From NCBI GenBank assembly GCA_026004795.1, contig BPJV01000010.1:1-64000 (forward strand): DNA of 64,000 nt, read 5' to 3'. Positions 28,722-37,792 of the stretch are shown one piece after another. The notes beneath the pieces are model-generated. The model did no database searches. It was given only the letters and a program-made list of their open reading frames with translations, and was not told the origin of the DNA. The DNA is from Pirellulaceae bacterium. Lineage in GTDB: Bacteria > Planctomycetota > Planctomycetia > Pirellulales > Pirellulaceae. How positions within the stretch are numbered: the first letter of the stretch is position 1; each line of letters opens with the position of its first letter. The translations under genes and the position numbers were made by a program.

Positions 28722-30254
28722 GTGAGTACGGTAGAGGTGCTGCAGGCGACATGGCAAACGCTGCTTGTCCTGTTCCTCTGCCTGGCCGTCACGCTACCGA
28801 CAGGCATTTTTCTGGCGCTGTTGATTTTCCGTACCGATGCCGTCGGACGCCTGATGGCTCTGGTGATGGTGAGCAGTCAAATTGCAGTCCCCCTCTATGC
28901 GATCGCCGCCGGCTGGAACGCTGGCTTCGGAATCCAAGGCTGGTTGACCGGTATGGGCTGGGTGCCCCTGGAGTGGTTTTCTGCAGCCGGCATGACGGCC
29001 GATTGGCAGCGCGTCGCTGCCGTGGGTGCGATTCACGCCTTGGCAGGTATTCCTTGGGCCGTGCTGATGATCGGGCTGGGCAGCCTGTCGACACCGTTGT
29101 CCGCCCAGTGGCAAGCCGCGTGCGACGGCGGGCCGTGGCATGTTTGCCGGTACGTGTTACTACCCCAGCTGAGACCATGGATTGCCCTGGCCGCACTGTG
29201 GTGCGCTGTCTCGGTAACGACCGAGATGGTGATTAGTAATCTTTATCAGGTGACCACGCTGCCGGAATTGATCTACCTGGACGCGACACGCGGCGGATTA
29301 CGTGCCCGCACTTACGGGACAGGCATCGTGGCCGCCTGCGGCTTGTGGTTGCTGCTGCTCGGCGTTCGTCGACTGTTTTTGCCGGACAAGGCACCGGCTA
29401 CCCACCGTTTCTGCTGGGCGCCTGGACAGACGATCGGCCTGGGAAAGTGGCGGCCGTGGTGGTCGCTGGCGATGTGGTTGGTGGTCCTACCGCTGATCGG
29501 CCTGCCCCTGGTCAGCTTGGTGATCAAGGCCGGATGGCAGCCTGTCACGCATCCCGAGGGAGCGATGCATTATCAGTGGGACCTGCATCGTTTCGTCACT
29601 ACGCTCAGGGAGACCTGTTACAATTTTGGGCCCGAATATGCATGGAGCATGCAATTGGCTGGCGCCAGCAGTTTATTGGCTCTGGGGCTGGCTGTCGTCC
29701 TCCATGGCATCGTGGCTCGGCGGTGGCAGTGGTTGGTCGGAGCGTTGGTTCTCGGTCTGCTAGCCGTACCAGGGCCATTGGTAGGGATTACGATCACCCA
29801 CCTGCTGAATCGAGCGCAACCGGCGTGGTGTGGTTGGTTGTACGATCACACGCTGGCCGCTCCCATCTTAGCGCAGCAATTCCGCCTCCTGCCACTGGCT
29901 TGGCTAGGAACCTTGGTGGTCCTCTCCAGTTTGGGTAATCAAGGGTGGGAGCAGGCGCGGTTGGACGGATTGTCCCGGTGGCAAATGTGGTCGAGGTGGA
30001 TCTTGCCGGTAGCGGGGCGCCGATTCCTTGCCATCGGCATCCTTCTGGCAGTGTTCAGTATCGGCGAATTGAGCTGTACCATCCTGGTGCTCCCTCCCGG
30101 TGTCACCACCCTGTCGATGCGATTATTCGAAATGTTGCATTTCGGCATGCGGCATCAAGATTCTGGCCTCAGCGGCGTGTTGGTGCTTCTCGGCTGGATT
30201 GCTGTCTACGCCCTGGGAAAGACCTTGATTGGGCGAAATGCTCCGTCGTCCTGA
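28722..30254 (+). CDS. ABC transporter permease, fused double-domain (iron/thiamine type)
   Basis: A 510-residue integral membrane protein with about 12 hydrophobic segments in two homologous halves. Each half carries an EAA-like loop that contacts an ATPase: AACDGGPWHVCRYVLLPQLRPWI near 133-155 and QARLDGLSRWQMWSRWILPVAGRR near 410-433. This fused layout is that of FbpB/ThiP-type permeases for ferric iron, thiamine or similar solutes. Neither the ATPase nor the binding protein is within the window, so the substrate is unknown. The start is a GTG after GCGAGGG, 12 bp after uvrC. Its 3' end overlaps the convergent truB by 49 bp. Confidence 0.85.
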   Translation: MSTVEVLQATWQTLLVLFLCLAVTLPTGIFLALLIFRTDAVGRLMALVMVSSQIAVPLYAIAAGWNAGFGIQGWLTGMGWVPLEWFSAAGMTADWQRVAAVGAIHALAGIPWAVLMIGLGSLSTPLSAQWQAACDGGPWHVCRYVLLPQLRPWIALAALWCAVSVTTEMVISNLYQVTTLPELIYLDATRGGLRARTYGTGIVAACGLWLLLLGVRRLFLPDKAPATHRFCWAPGQTIGLGKWRPWWSLAMWLVVLPLIGLPLVSLVIKAGWQPVTHPEGAMHYQWDLHRFVTTLRETCYNFGPEYAWSMQLAGASSLLALGLAVVLHGIVARRWQWLVGALVLGLLAVPGPLVGITITHLLNRAQPAWCGWLYDHTLAAPILAQQFRLLPLAWLGTLVVLSSLGNQGWEQARLDGLSRWQMWSRWILPVAGRRFLAIGILLAVFSIGELSCTILVLPPGVTTLSMRLFEMLHFGMRHQDSGLSGVLVLLGWIAVYALGKTLIGRNAPSS

Positions 30255-31169
30255 CGCTCGACAACAGCGGCCAAACGTCCCGCAGCATCGGTCACCGCGA
30301 CTCGCATCGGCGGGCTCGAGCCGGGCCTGCGATCCGCTGGCCGAACGGCGGGCGCGTGGCCGGATCCGCTTACCTGTTGTACCTTCCGATAGAGGTAATC
30401 TTGAGCTGCAGCCGTGAGCGACCTCCCGTTTGCGACGGCGGCTAACAATTCGGCGTCCAATTCGACGCGGGGAATGCCGACGAGCAACTCGGTGGCGGGA
30501 AAAAGATGCTTTTTGATCGCGGCAACATCGGTGATGGCGTCGAGAGGTGCGCACTGTTGGACACCGATCGAACCAATACGCACGCGTTGCAGCGACCGCA
30601 TGACGGCAGCGCGTGCCGAGCTTCTTCGCCATATCATCTCCCAAGGTGCGAACGTAGGTACCGGTGCTGCACACGATCTCTACTTCAACCAAGGGATAAT
30701 CGAAACGCGTGGTGCGCAGCGCATGGATGTGGACTCGCCGCGGCGGCAGTTCCACCGTCTTACCGGCACGTGCCATCGCGTAGGCCCGACGACCGCCAAC
30801 TTGAACCGCTGAGTATGCCGGCGGCGTCTGCTCGATCGTGCCCAGCATGGTGCACGCGACGTCCTCCCACTGCTGTTGCGTCGGCCGTCGTGGCTCGCGC
30901 ACCCTCTTGATCTCGGCATCCGCATCGAGCGTATCGCTGAAGACGTCAAGCTCGAAAGTGGCTCGATACTGCTTTTCAGCAGCGTGCGCAAATTCGGTCA
31001 AACGGGTGGCCGGTCCCACGCACACGAGCAATACGCCGGTAGCGAGCGGATCTAAAGTGCCAGTGTGCCCGACCTTCGTCCGCCGCTTGCCGAGGATTCT
31101 TTGCACATGATTGACGACGTCGCGGCTGGTCCTGCCGGCCGGCTTGTCAATCGGCAACACTCCAAACAT
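30206..31169 (-). pseudogene. truB: tRNA pseudouridine-55 synthase, apparent frameshift
   Basis: Makes pseudouridine 55 in the T-loop of tRNA. The first frame gives MFGVLPIDKPAGRTSRDVVN, KVGHTGTLDPLATGVLLVC with the catalytic Asp, QTPPAYSAVQVGGRRAY and GTYVRTLGDDMAKKLGT. After about base 30612 the family sequence continues in another frame: AAVMRSLQRVRIGSIGV to the end at PIKVFPRA, about 320 residues in total. Removing one base in ggcagcgcgtgcc (30605-30617) restores LGTAAVMRSL, as in other TruB proteins. truB is nearly universal, so a sequencing error or recent mutation is likelier than a functional split. It starts 16 bp after the RND gene and overlaps the ABC permease gene tail to tail. 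Confidence 0.88.
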
Positions 31170-31185
31170 GGCAATTCCTATTCGG

Positions 31186-34100
31186 TCACGCTCCTGCCGT
31201 CACCAATTCGCCTGTCTCCGGCCCCGCTCCCGCGTCTCCGCGGTGATCCTTGCCCGTGGCTGCCTCCAACGGACCGCGCGCCGCATCAATCCCCAGCAGG
31301 CCGAGGAAATCAAGGTACAAGCGAAAGAAGACTGGGACCTGGAACAAGACGAGAACGGTCGACAACATCAGACCGAAGGCGATACTGGTGGCCATCGGAA
31401 CAAGAAATTGCGCCTGAAAAGATGTTTCCATCAACATCGGCACCAAACCGCCGATGGTCGTCAAACTGGTTAAGAACACCGGTCGTAGTCGCCGCCGTCC
31501 AGCCTCCAGCAGCGCCGCCCGCTGATCCATGCCGTCACGGATACGATGGTTGATGAAGTCGACGAGGACGATCGAATCATTGACCACGACGCCGGTGAGG
31601 GCCACCAATCCAAAGAAACTGAACAGGGTAACGTCCAGCCCCATCAACCAGTGCCCCCAAACTGCTCCGATGATGCCGAAGGGGATGATGGCCAGGATGA
31701 GGACCGGTTGCACGTACGAACGGAATTCCATCACCAACAGGACGTACATCGCCAGAATGGCAACCGCCGAGCCCAACATCAAACTGTTGATCGACTCGGT
31801 GGTCTGCTGAGCTTGCCCTTCCCATTTTACCGATACCGCAGGGTAGGCAGCGCGAAACAGGTCGTCCATATTGCGTTGCAATTGCTGCGTTACCTCATAA
31901 GCGTTGCCCTCGTTGGTATCGACGTCGGCGGTGATCGTGACCGAGCGGCGCTGGTCGAGTCGGTTGATCTCCGCGTAGGCACGGGTGACGGTGATCTCGG
32001 CCAATTCGGTGATGGGACGCTCGATGCCATCGTTGCCACGTACATAGATTTCGTGGAACTCGGCCAGCGACGTTCTTTCCTCCTCGGGGTAGCGAACCAT
32101 GAGCTTGACCTCGTGGCGACCACGCTGCAACCGCATCACCTCGGCACCGTAATAGGCGTTGCGAATCGTCTCGGCCAACTCCTGTTCGGTTACCCCCATG
32201 GATTTCGCACGTTCTTTAACGCGAATCTGGAACTCCAGCTTGCCGGGGGAGGAGTCGTCACGGATGTCGTACACTCCCTTGAACTCGGCCAGCATGCCCT
32301 TGACATCCTCCACCGCCCGATCGAGTTGATCTTGAGCCGATGCGGGAGCCAGCAACTTGAACTCGATCGGTTTTCCTCCCGGCCCGATCGACGCCGAGTC
32401 GAATGATATTCGTTCCGCGCCGGTGATCTCTCCCACCTCTTTGCGCCAGCGGTTCACCAATTCGGCCGAGCTGAGCGATCGCAGGCTCGCATCCTGTAGT
32501 TCAACATACACTTGCCCCACCGCGCTGCCGGACCCGTTGCCAGCAGAGCCCATCGGTCCTTGTGTCGTCAACTGTCCCACTTGACGGAACGTCAACTTCA
32601 CCGGACCGGCCATCTCGCCTGCGGCCACCGCCCGCGTGATCTGTTCCTCATCGACAGGCTGGCCAGACTCTTCGAGATGCACCCGATAACTTACCCGTCG
32701 TACCGCCTCTTCGATCCGCGAGGTAGCTTCATCAGTAATCCGCGCCGGCGTCCCATCAGGAAATGCGATCTGGGCCAACAGTTGATTGCTATCCGTTTTC
32801 GGAAAGGGCACGACTTTGACGATGCGTGCCTTCATGGCCGCCGAGGTAAACAGCAACAAGAACAAACCGATGGAAACACCCATCCACGGGTACTTGAGGA
32901 GCCAAGCAAGTGCAGGAACGTAAACACGATCTCCAAACAAGTCCATGGCTCGCCCGCAGACGCGGCTACCATAATTGAGTCCATGGACAATGGGATGGAA
33001 CAGCCCAGCGAAACCACGTAACGACTTCTGCAGCCAAGAGGTGGCCGGCCGACGGTGTTCACCATGGGCCAAGTGGCACGGCAACGCGGTCGACGCCTCG
33101 AACAGCGAGATGGCCAACATGGCGATAATAGCCACCGGCATCACCGCGATGAATTTCCCCATCACCCCTTCCACGAAAAAAAACGGCATGAAGGCGATGA
33201 TGGTAGTACTGACCGCCGTAATCACCGACGGCATCACCTCGGCCGTCCCCTCGATCGCCGCCGTTACAAAATCCTTGCCCATCAGGCGGTGGGCATAGAT
33301 GTTCTCCCCGACGACGATGGCATCATCGACCACGATCCCCAGGGCCATCAGAAAGGCGAACATGCTCAACATGTTCAGCGTCTGGCCGGTCACCAAAAGG
33401 ATCAGACCAGCGCCGAGCACACAGATGGGAATCCCCAGCGATACCCAAAAGGCAAGCCGGAATTCCAGGAACAGGGTCAACAGCAGGAAGACGAAAACAA
33501 GCCCCTGGATGCCATTGTCGCGCAACAACCGCATGCGATCCCGCACATCGACGCTGGTGTCTCCCCAGACCTGCAGTTCGTAACCGGCAGGAATCAAGCC
33601 CTCGAGTTCTGCTTGCTCGGCAAATTGATGCACCGCATCGGCAATCTGCAATAAGTCTTCGTCACTGGTACGATCGACGCTGATGACCAGTGCGGGACGT
33701 CCGTTGACCTCGTTGATCATCGTCGTATCGGCAAACGCGTCGCGTACGGTGCCCAAGTCGCGCACGCGCAGGACCACCCCATTGGCCTGCATGATCAATG
33801 GCAGATCGGCAATCTCAGCGCCCCATTCACGGCGGTTCTTACCGCGGAGCAGGATTTCCTGACCGTCCGCCTTCAACTGTCCGCCGGGCATCTCGATGTT
33901 CTCTTGCCGCAAGATCTGGGCGACACGAGACAAGGTCAATCCATACTCGCGCAGTGTTTCTTCGGACAGCTCCACGTCGATCTGGAAGTCCTTGGCGCCT
34001 TGGATGGTAGCCTGGGAGATGGTATCGATATCCAACAGGCGCTCGCGCACATCCTCGGCGACTTGCCGCAGGCGCAATTCCGCATCTTCGTCCTGCGACT

Positions 34101-34542
34101 CGGGACCGACAATTGCCAAGCGGATGGCCGCTTCACGAAAGGTAATCTGCTCGACTTGAGGATCTTCGGCCAGATCCGGGAAGTTGGTGATGCGATCGAC
34201 GTGAGAGCGGACTTCGGCGACGACCTTTTGCACATTGCGAACATTGGACTCCAGCTCCAGGATGACGTAGCCACCCCCTTCCCGAGCGATGCTTACAATC
34301 CGCTTGATGCCATCCAAGGAACGGACCGCTTCTTCGATGGGCTGGCACACTCCTTTCTCCGCATCTTCCGGCGAGGCGCCGGGGTATAAGACGCTGACCA
34401 GCACGATCTCCAGCTCGAATTCGGGAAACACCTCGCGGCGCAGCATAAAAAAGCTGCCCAACCCCACCGCCATCAGGCCGAAGACGAGCACATTGATGCC
34501 CGGGGTGTTTCGAATCGCCCACTTGACAAGTTCTCGCATCAT
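31186..34542 (-). CDS. RND efflux transporter permease (AcrB/HAE1-like)
   Basis: 1118 residues, full RND size, with two homologous halves of six TM segments each and two large periplasmic loops. It opens WAIRNTPGINVLVFGLMAV. The proton-relay region in TM4 is GIVVDDAIVVGENI (Asp pair) near 395-410, and the second half has GVVVNDSIVLVDFINHR. The family extrudes drugs or other hydrophobic compounds as an inner-membrane trimer with an adaptor and an outer-membrane channel. No outer-membrane factor gene is adjacent. The start overlaps the adaptor stop by ATGA. Order on the minus strand is TetR, adaptor, RND, truB. Confidence 0.93.
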   Translation of the reverse strand: MMRELVKWAIRNTPGINVLVFGLMAVGLGSFFMLRREVFPEFELEIVLVSVLYPGASPEDAEKGVCQPIEEAVRSLDGIKRIVSIAREGGGYVILELESNVRNVQKVVAEVRSHVDRITNFPDLAEDPQVEQITFREAAIRLAIVGPESQDEDAELRLRQVAEDVRERLLDIDTISQATIQGAKDFQIDVELSEETLREYGLTLSRVAQILRQENIEMPGGQLKADGQEILLRGKNRREWGAEIADLPLIMQANGVVLRVRDLGTVRDAFADTTMINEVNGRPALVISVDRTSDEDLLQIADAVHQFAEQAELEGLIPAGYELQVWGDTSVDVRDRMRLLRDNGIQGLVFVFLLLTLFLEFRLAFWVSLGIPICVLGAGLILLVTGQTLNMLSMFAFLMALGIVVDDAIVVGENIYAHRLMGKDFVTAAIEGTAEVMPSVITAVSTTIIAFMPFFFVEGVMGKFIAVMPVAIIAMLAISLFEASTALPCHLAHGEHRRPATSWLQKSLRGFAGLFHPIVHGLNYGSRVCGRAMDLFGDRVYVPALAWLLKYPWMGVSIGLFLLLFTSAAMKARIVKVVPFPKTDSNQLLAQIAFPDGTPARITDEATSRIEEAVRRVSYRVHLEESGQPVDEEQITRAVAAGEMAGPVKLTFRQVGQLTTQGPMGSAGNGSGSAVGQVYVELQDASLRSLSSAELVNRWRKEVGEITGAERISFDSASIGPGGKPIEFKLLAPASAQDQLDRAVEDVKGMLAEFKGVYDIRDDSSPGKLEFQIRVKERAKSMGVTEQELAETIRNAYYGAEVMRLQRGRHEVKLMVRYPEEERTSLAEFHEIYVRGNDGIERPITELAEITVTRAYAEINRLDQRRSVTITADVDTNEGNAYEVTQQLQRNMDDLFRAAYPAVSVKWEGQAQQTTESINSLMLGSAVAILAMYVLLVMEFRSYVQPVLILAIIPFGIIGAVWGHWLMGLDVTLFSFFGLVALTGVVVNDSIVLVDFINHRIRDGMDQRAALLEAGRRRLRPVFLTSLTTIGGLVPMLMETSFQAQFLVPMATSIAFGLMLSTVLVLFQVPVFFRLYLDFLGLLGIDAARGPLEAATGKDHRGDAGAGPETGELVTAGA

Positions 34543-36194
34543 GATTCACCTCCCGCTCGCTGGCCATCAGGCACCGTCGCGATGGGCCCCAGCGGTCGCG
34601 GCTGCAACTTCGCCTTTGGGGTACGTACCGGGTCGGTTCCATCCGCCTTGATTCCGGGGATCGGCGAGGTGATGACAAAGTCGCCTGGACGCAGTGCCGA
34701 CGCGTCGACTTCGCACACCCAATACCCATCAGCAAGCTCCGAATTGCGGAGTTCCGATACGACATTGACGTCTTCGATCACCTTGAGAAAACCGGCTTGC
34801 CACTGGGACGGATCGACGTTCTGCCGGCCCGCACGCTCGGCCGTCGCTGCGTCCATCTGCTCACCGGGTGTCTCCGCGTCGCTGCTACCAGCCGCAGCGG
34901 CCAGCTTGGCGATCGGGGTCTGAAACACCGCTCGATCATCAGGGGCGAACTTCCAAATCACATAATCATCGTTGGACGGTTTGATACTAAGCTTCGGCAC
35001 CAACAGCAGCTGCTTACCCGGTTGGGTCTTGATGATGACATCGACGAACATCCCCCGCACCAGAACCGGTGGCCCGGTCATCTCCAGACGTTTTCCCAGC
35101 CCATCGTGGACCTGGTACGGCTGATCGACTCGCAGGCGAATCGGCACCGTGCGACTCTGCGGATCCAGTCCGGCACCGTCAAAACGATCTACCACCGCCT
35201 CCCACTGCATGACTTGCTCCTCCCTGCCGCCAACACGAAACTCGATCACCGCCGCCGTCTCGGGCAATTCGAAGCGTGCCGCATGAGCCGCCGAAACGAG
35301 CTCTTCGGCGCTGTTGATCTGCTGATCGAGAATCCACAGCAATTGATCCATGCGCAAGTTGCAGGCAATCTCCGCTTTGCTGGTATCCTCCAGCACCACC
35401 AGCGGCGTGCCGCGCTGGACAAAGGAATCGACTTCCACTTGTTCACTGACAATCCGACCATCGACTGGGGCGCGCACCACCGTGCGCTCCAGATTCAACT
35501 TCGCTTGTTCCAGTTCGGTTTCTGCCAGTTTCAGATTCAACTGCATGCGCGCACGGCGGGCGTCGAGCGTGCGCAGCTGATTCTTCAGGGATACGACCTG
35601 ATTGAGTGCGGCAAGTCGAGCCCGCCGCGCTTGATCCAATTCCGCCGCACTGGAAAAATTCGCATTCAGGCTCTCCAAACGCTCCACATCGGCGTTGGCT
35701 AGCTGCAATTCCTGTTCGGCTACCTGGAGCAGATCCTGAGCATTGGCAATATCCTGGTCCAATTCGCGCAGTGAGGCGGCTTCCTGTTCGAGCCGCTGCG
35801 TCAACCGTTCCACGTCCAACTGGTAATCGCGGGGGTCGATGCGGTACAGCAGTTGGCCCTGTTGCACGTAGTTGCCACTGCGCAACTCCGGTGGCTTTTC
35901 GATAATCTTGCCGGCAACCTGTGCACCGATCTCCAGTTCGCGGTACGGCACCACCGTTCCATGGGCATGAAGATCCAAAGTCGGACTAACCTCCGACAGA
36001 GCACGCACCATGGCCACATCCACTCGGGGAACGTAAGGCAGCAATTCCTCAGGCACCGGTCGTGGCAAAGCCGACTTAGGAGGCGGCGGAGCCTTCATGC
36101 CGAGAAAAAATCCCACTCCAGCGATGACCAACGCCAGTGGAATGATGGCACCAAAGAGGAGTTTCTTAGGAAGTCGTTTCATCGCCCTGTTCAT
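34539..36194 (-). CDS. RND efflux periplasmic adaptor (membrane fusion protein)
   Basis: A 551-residue adaptor with N-terminal anchor LLFGAIIPLALVIAGVGFFLG. A lipoyl half-motif (VAGKIIEKPPELRSGNYVQQGQLLYRID) near 95-120 is followed by a long coiled coil (about 125-235) and the second half-motif TVVRAPVDGRIVSEQVEVDSFVQRGTPL near 240-265, then beta-barrel and membrane-proximal domains. At 551 residues it is longer than the usual 350-400, with an acidic, Ala-rich insert near 455-480. It couples the RND pump at 31186 to an outer-membrane channel. It overlaps the TetR gene by 29 bp and the RND gene by 4 bp, so translation is coupled. Confidence 0.92.
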   Translation of the reverse strand: MNRAMKRLPKKLLFGAIIPLALVIAGVGFFLGMKAPPPPKSALPRPVPEELLPYVPRVDVAMVRALSEVSPTLDLHAHGTVVPYRELEIGAQVAGKIIEKPPELRSGNYVQQGQLLYRIDPRDYQLDVERLTQRLEQEAASLRELDQDIANAQDLLQVAEQELQLANADVERLESLNANFSSAAELDQARRARLAALNQVVSLKNQLRTLDARRARMQLNLKLAETELEQAKLNLERTVVRAPVDGRIVSEQVEVDSFVQRGTPLVVLEDTSKAEIACNLRMDQLLWILDQQINSAEELVSAAHAARFELPETAAVIEFRVGGREEQVMQWEAVVDRFDGAGLDPQSRTVPIRLRVDQPYQVHDGLGKRLEMTGPPVLVRGMFVDVIIKTQPGKQLLLVPKLSIKPSNDDYVIWKFAPDDRAVFQTPIAKLAAAAGSSDAETPGEQMDAATAERAGRQNVDPSQWQAGFLKVIEDVNVVSELRNSELADGYWVCEVDASALRPGDFVITSPIPGIKADGTDPVRTPKAKLQPRPLGPIATVPDGQRAGGES

Positions 36195-36924
36195 CCCCGC
36201 GCTCCAGAATGTTCTCAGTCAATGCATCACGCGGCGCCGAATGATCGATCTCGCTCGACATCTGACGCAAGTAATTGATTTGCCACAGAAGAGTATCGCA
36301 GATGCGATCCGCGTATTGCTGCGGATCCTCGTTAGCCGGAGTATTCAAGCCCACAATCTTCCGTAACCCTGCTCCGGTACGGAGGAACATGCAGCGGGCC
36401 ACGATTTGGGTGGCCATGTCCAATCGCCACTGATCGCGGTAGGCACCATGAGGCAGCAACTGATCAAGGATGTGCAATAACGAATGGAAGTCTTCGCGGA
36501 AAGGTTCCTCAAGCAACTCGGCAACCCCTTCCGATGGCTGCAAAACTTCACGCAGCATCAAGGTGCTGTGCCAGGAAACAGACGACTCAGCGCTTACCCG
36601 TCGACACAGTGCCTGCAGGAAAACTCGCAATCGCTGCTCTGGACTCGCATCGGCGGGAAACTTCGGCAGCGGAACCAACTTCTTTTTATGCTCGCAGGCC
36701 GTGGCCACACACTTCAGGTAAAGCTGATGCTTATCACCGAAGTAGTAATTGATAGCAGCAACCGAACATCCCGCCTTCTTGCAGATCTCCCGCACCGTGG
36801 CTTGAGGCCCCCGCTGGGCAAACACCTGCCCAGCAGCTTCCAACAGCCGCTCGCGGGTCGCTCGTTGAGTTTCCCCTGATGTATCGTCATCACCTAGGTG
36901 TCTAGATGGATCTAGCCGGACCAT
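36166..36924 (-). CDS. TetR/AcrR-family regulator with CerR-type C-terminal domain
   Basis: 252 residues. The N-terminal TetR HTH is seen as RERLLEAAGQVFAQRGPQATVREICKKAGCSVAAINYYFGDKHQLYLKC (25-73). The C-terminal part (LPKFPADASPEQRLRVFLQALCRRV, then LMLREVLQPSEGVAELLEEPFR) resembles the CerR/YbiH-type ligand-binding domain found in regulators of efflux genes. It is first in the efflux operon and overlaps the adaptor gene, so it most likely represses its own operon and is released by a pump substrate. The start is the ATG... frame at 36924, encoding MVRLDPSRH. A tandem AAAC-GTTT element at 37039-37063 upstream is a candidate binding site. Confidence 0.9.
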   Translation of the reverse strand: MVRLDPSRHLGDDDTSGETQRATRERLLEAAGQVFAQRGPQATVREICKKAGCSVAAINYYFGDKHQLYLKCVATACEHKKKLVPLPKFPADASPEQRLRVFLQALCRRVSAESSVSWHSTLMLREVLQPSEGVAELLEEPFREDFHSLLHILDQLLPHGAYRDQWRLDMATQIVARCMFLRTGAGLRKIVGLNTPANEDPQQYADRICDTLLWQINYLRQMSSEIDHSAPRDALTENILERGDEQGDETTS

Positions 36925-37038
36925 CCAACCAACGCCTCACAACTTGTTAAAAATGCTGCAGTGGGACTGCGAACCACGCGACAACATCCCACTGGCTCCC
37001 CTCTTTCACCGGGAGCACCGCATTCACGCTCGGATATG

Positions 37039-37063
37039 AAACAAGCGTTTAAAACAAGTGTTT
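37039..37063. promoter_or_regulatory. Tandem AAACAAGYGTTT elements, candidate TetR operator
   Basis: AAACAAGCGTTT (37039-37050) and AAACAAGTGTTT (37052-37063) are near-identical 12-mers one base apart, each with AAAC/GTTT palindromic ends. They lie about 115 bp upstream of the TetR gene and 26 bp after the end of the gene at 37089. Operator function is inferred from position and symmetry. Confidence 0.4.
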
Positions 37064-37088
37064 ATCGCATACCCTAGTTTGACAAGCC

Positions 37089-37547
37089 CTATCGAGCGCT
37101 CCATTGGATAAAATTACGAGAAGTCCCCAGGTGCCTACCCCATTGTGGGTGGGGGACGCTCCCGAAATGACCATAGGGGAACCAGGGTTTCGTAGGCAAT
37201 ACCGCGCTCTCGGGGAAAGCAGAGGGGGAAGAAAGATGCTCGCCAAGTGCTTCCGGTACGGAAGACATCCGGTCATCTGGCGGCGTGGTGGGAACTCGAG
37301 CGTGCGTCCCGCGATTGGTAAGTCGCCAGACTGGCCGCGTTTCGGCTGGTGTTGCTGGACGCCGCAACTCCGGAAAGGTGGATGCGGCTCGACTTGCCGT
37401 TCCCCATGGAAAAGTAGAACGCGGCAAGGGGGCCTGAGCATGGCAACCTGCCATGTCCCCCCATAGGGAGAGCGAAAGACTGCCGCCGATTACCGCTACC
37501 ATTACAATACGTAATTCAACATACAGCCAGCAGAACCGATGGTGCAT
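37089..37547 (-). CDS. Small exported protein with a YGHFG-WxRHxG-QW C-terminal motif
   Basis: 152 residues from an ATG at 37547 with GGGAGAG 8 nt upstream. A hydrophobic leader (LYVELRIVMVAVIGGSLSLSLWG) is followed by a low-complexity Pro/Arg/Thr middle. The C-terminus reads KPWFPYGHFGSVPHPQWGRH then LGTSRNFIQWSAR. The YGxFG-p-p-W-RH-G-QW pattern resembles the end of short secreted planctomycete proteins that I recall only as uncharacterised. The good SD and this tail favour a real gene; the biased middle part is a reason for caution. Function unknown. Confidence 0.5.
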   Translation of the reverse strand: MHHRFCWLYVELRIVMVAVIGGSLSLSLWGDMAGCHAQAPLPRSTFPWGTASRAASTFPELRRPATPAETRPVWRLTNRGTHARVPTTPPDDRMSSVPEALGEHLSSPSAFPESAVLPTKPWFPYGHFGSVPHPQWGRHLGTSRNFIQWSAR

Positions 37548-37792
37548 GGAACGCACTCTCCCGTGAGGACACCGACAACAGGAACTTCTATCCGCAGACC
37601 AGTTCGGGGGACTAATCGGCAGTGCCTACCCGGCCCACGGCACCTCCCAGCCTTCCAAGCTTAGCTCATAGTGCGGATCTTTTCTGGGCGAATGCTGGAC
37701 TTTTCGCCGTCATTCTGGCACAATGCAAATGGGGAGATGGTATCGGTTCTTGTCCAAGTCTTTTCGAGAGATGAAGCAGAAAGGAGAGCGTC

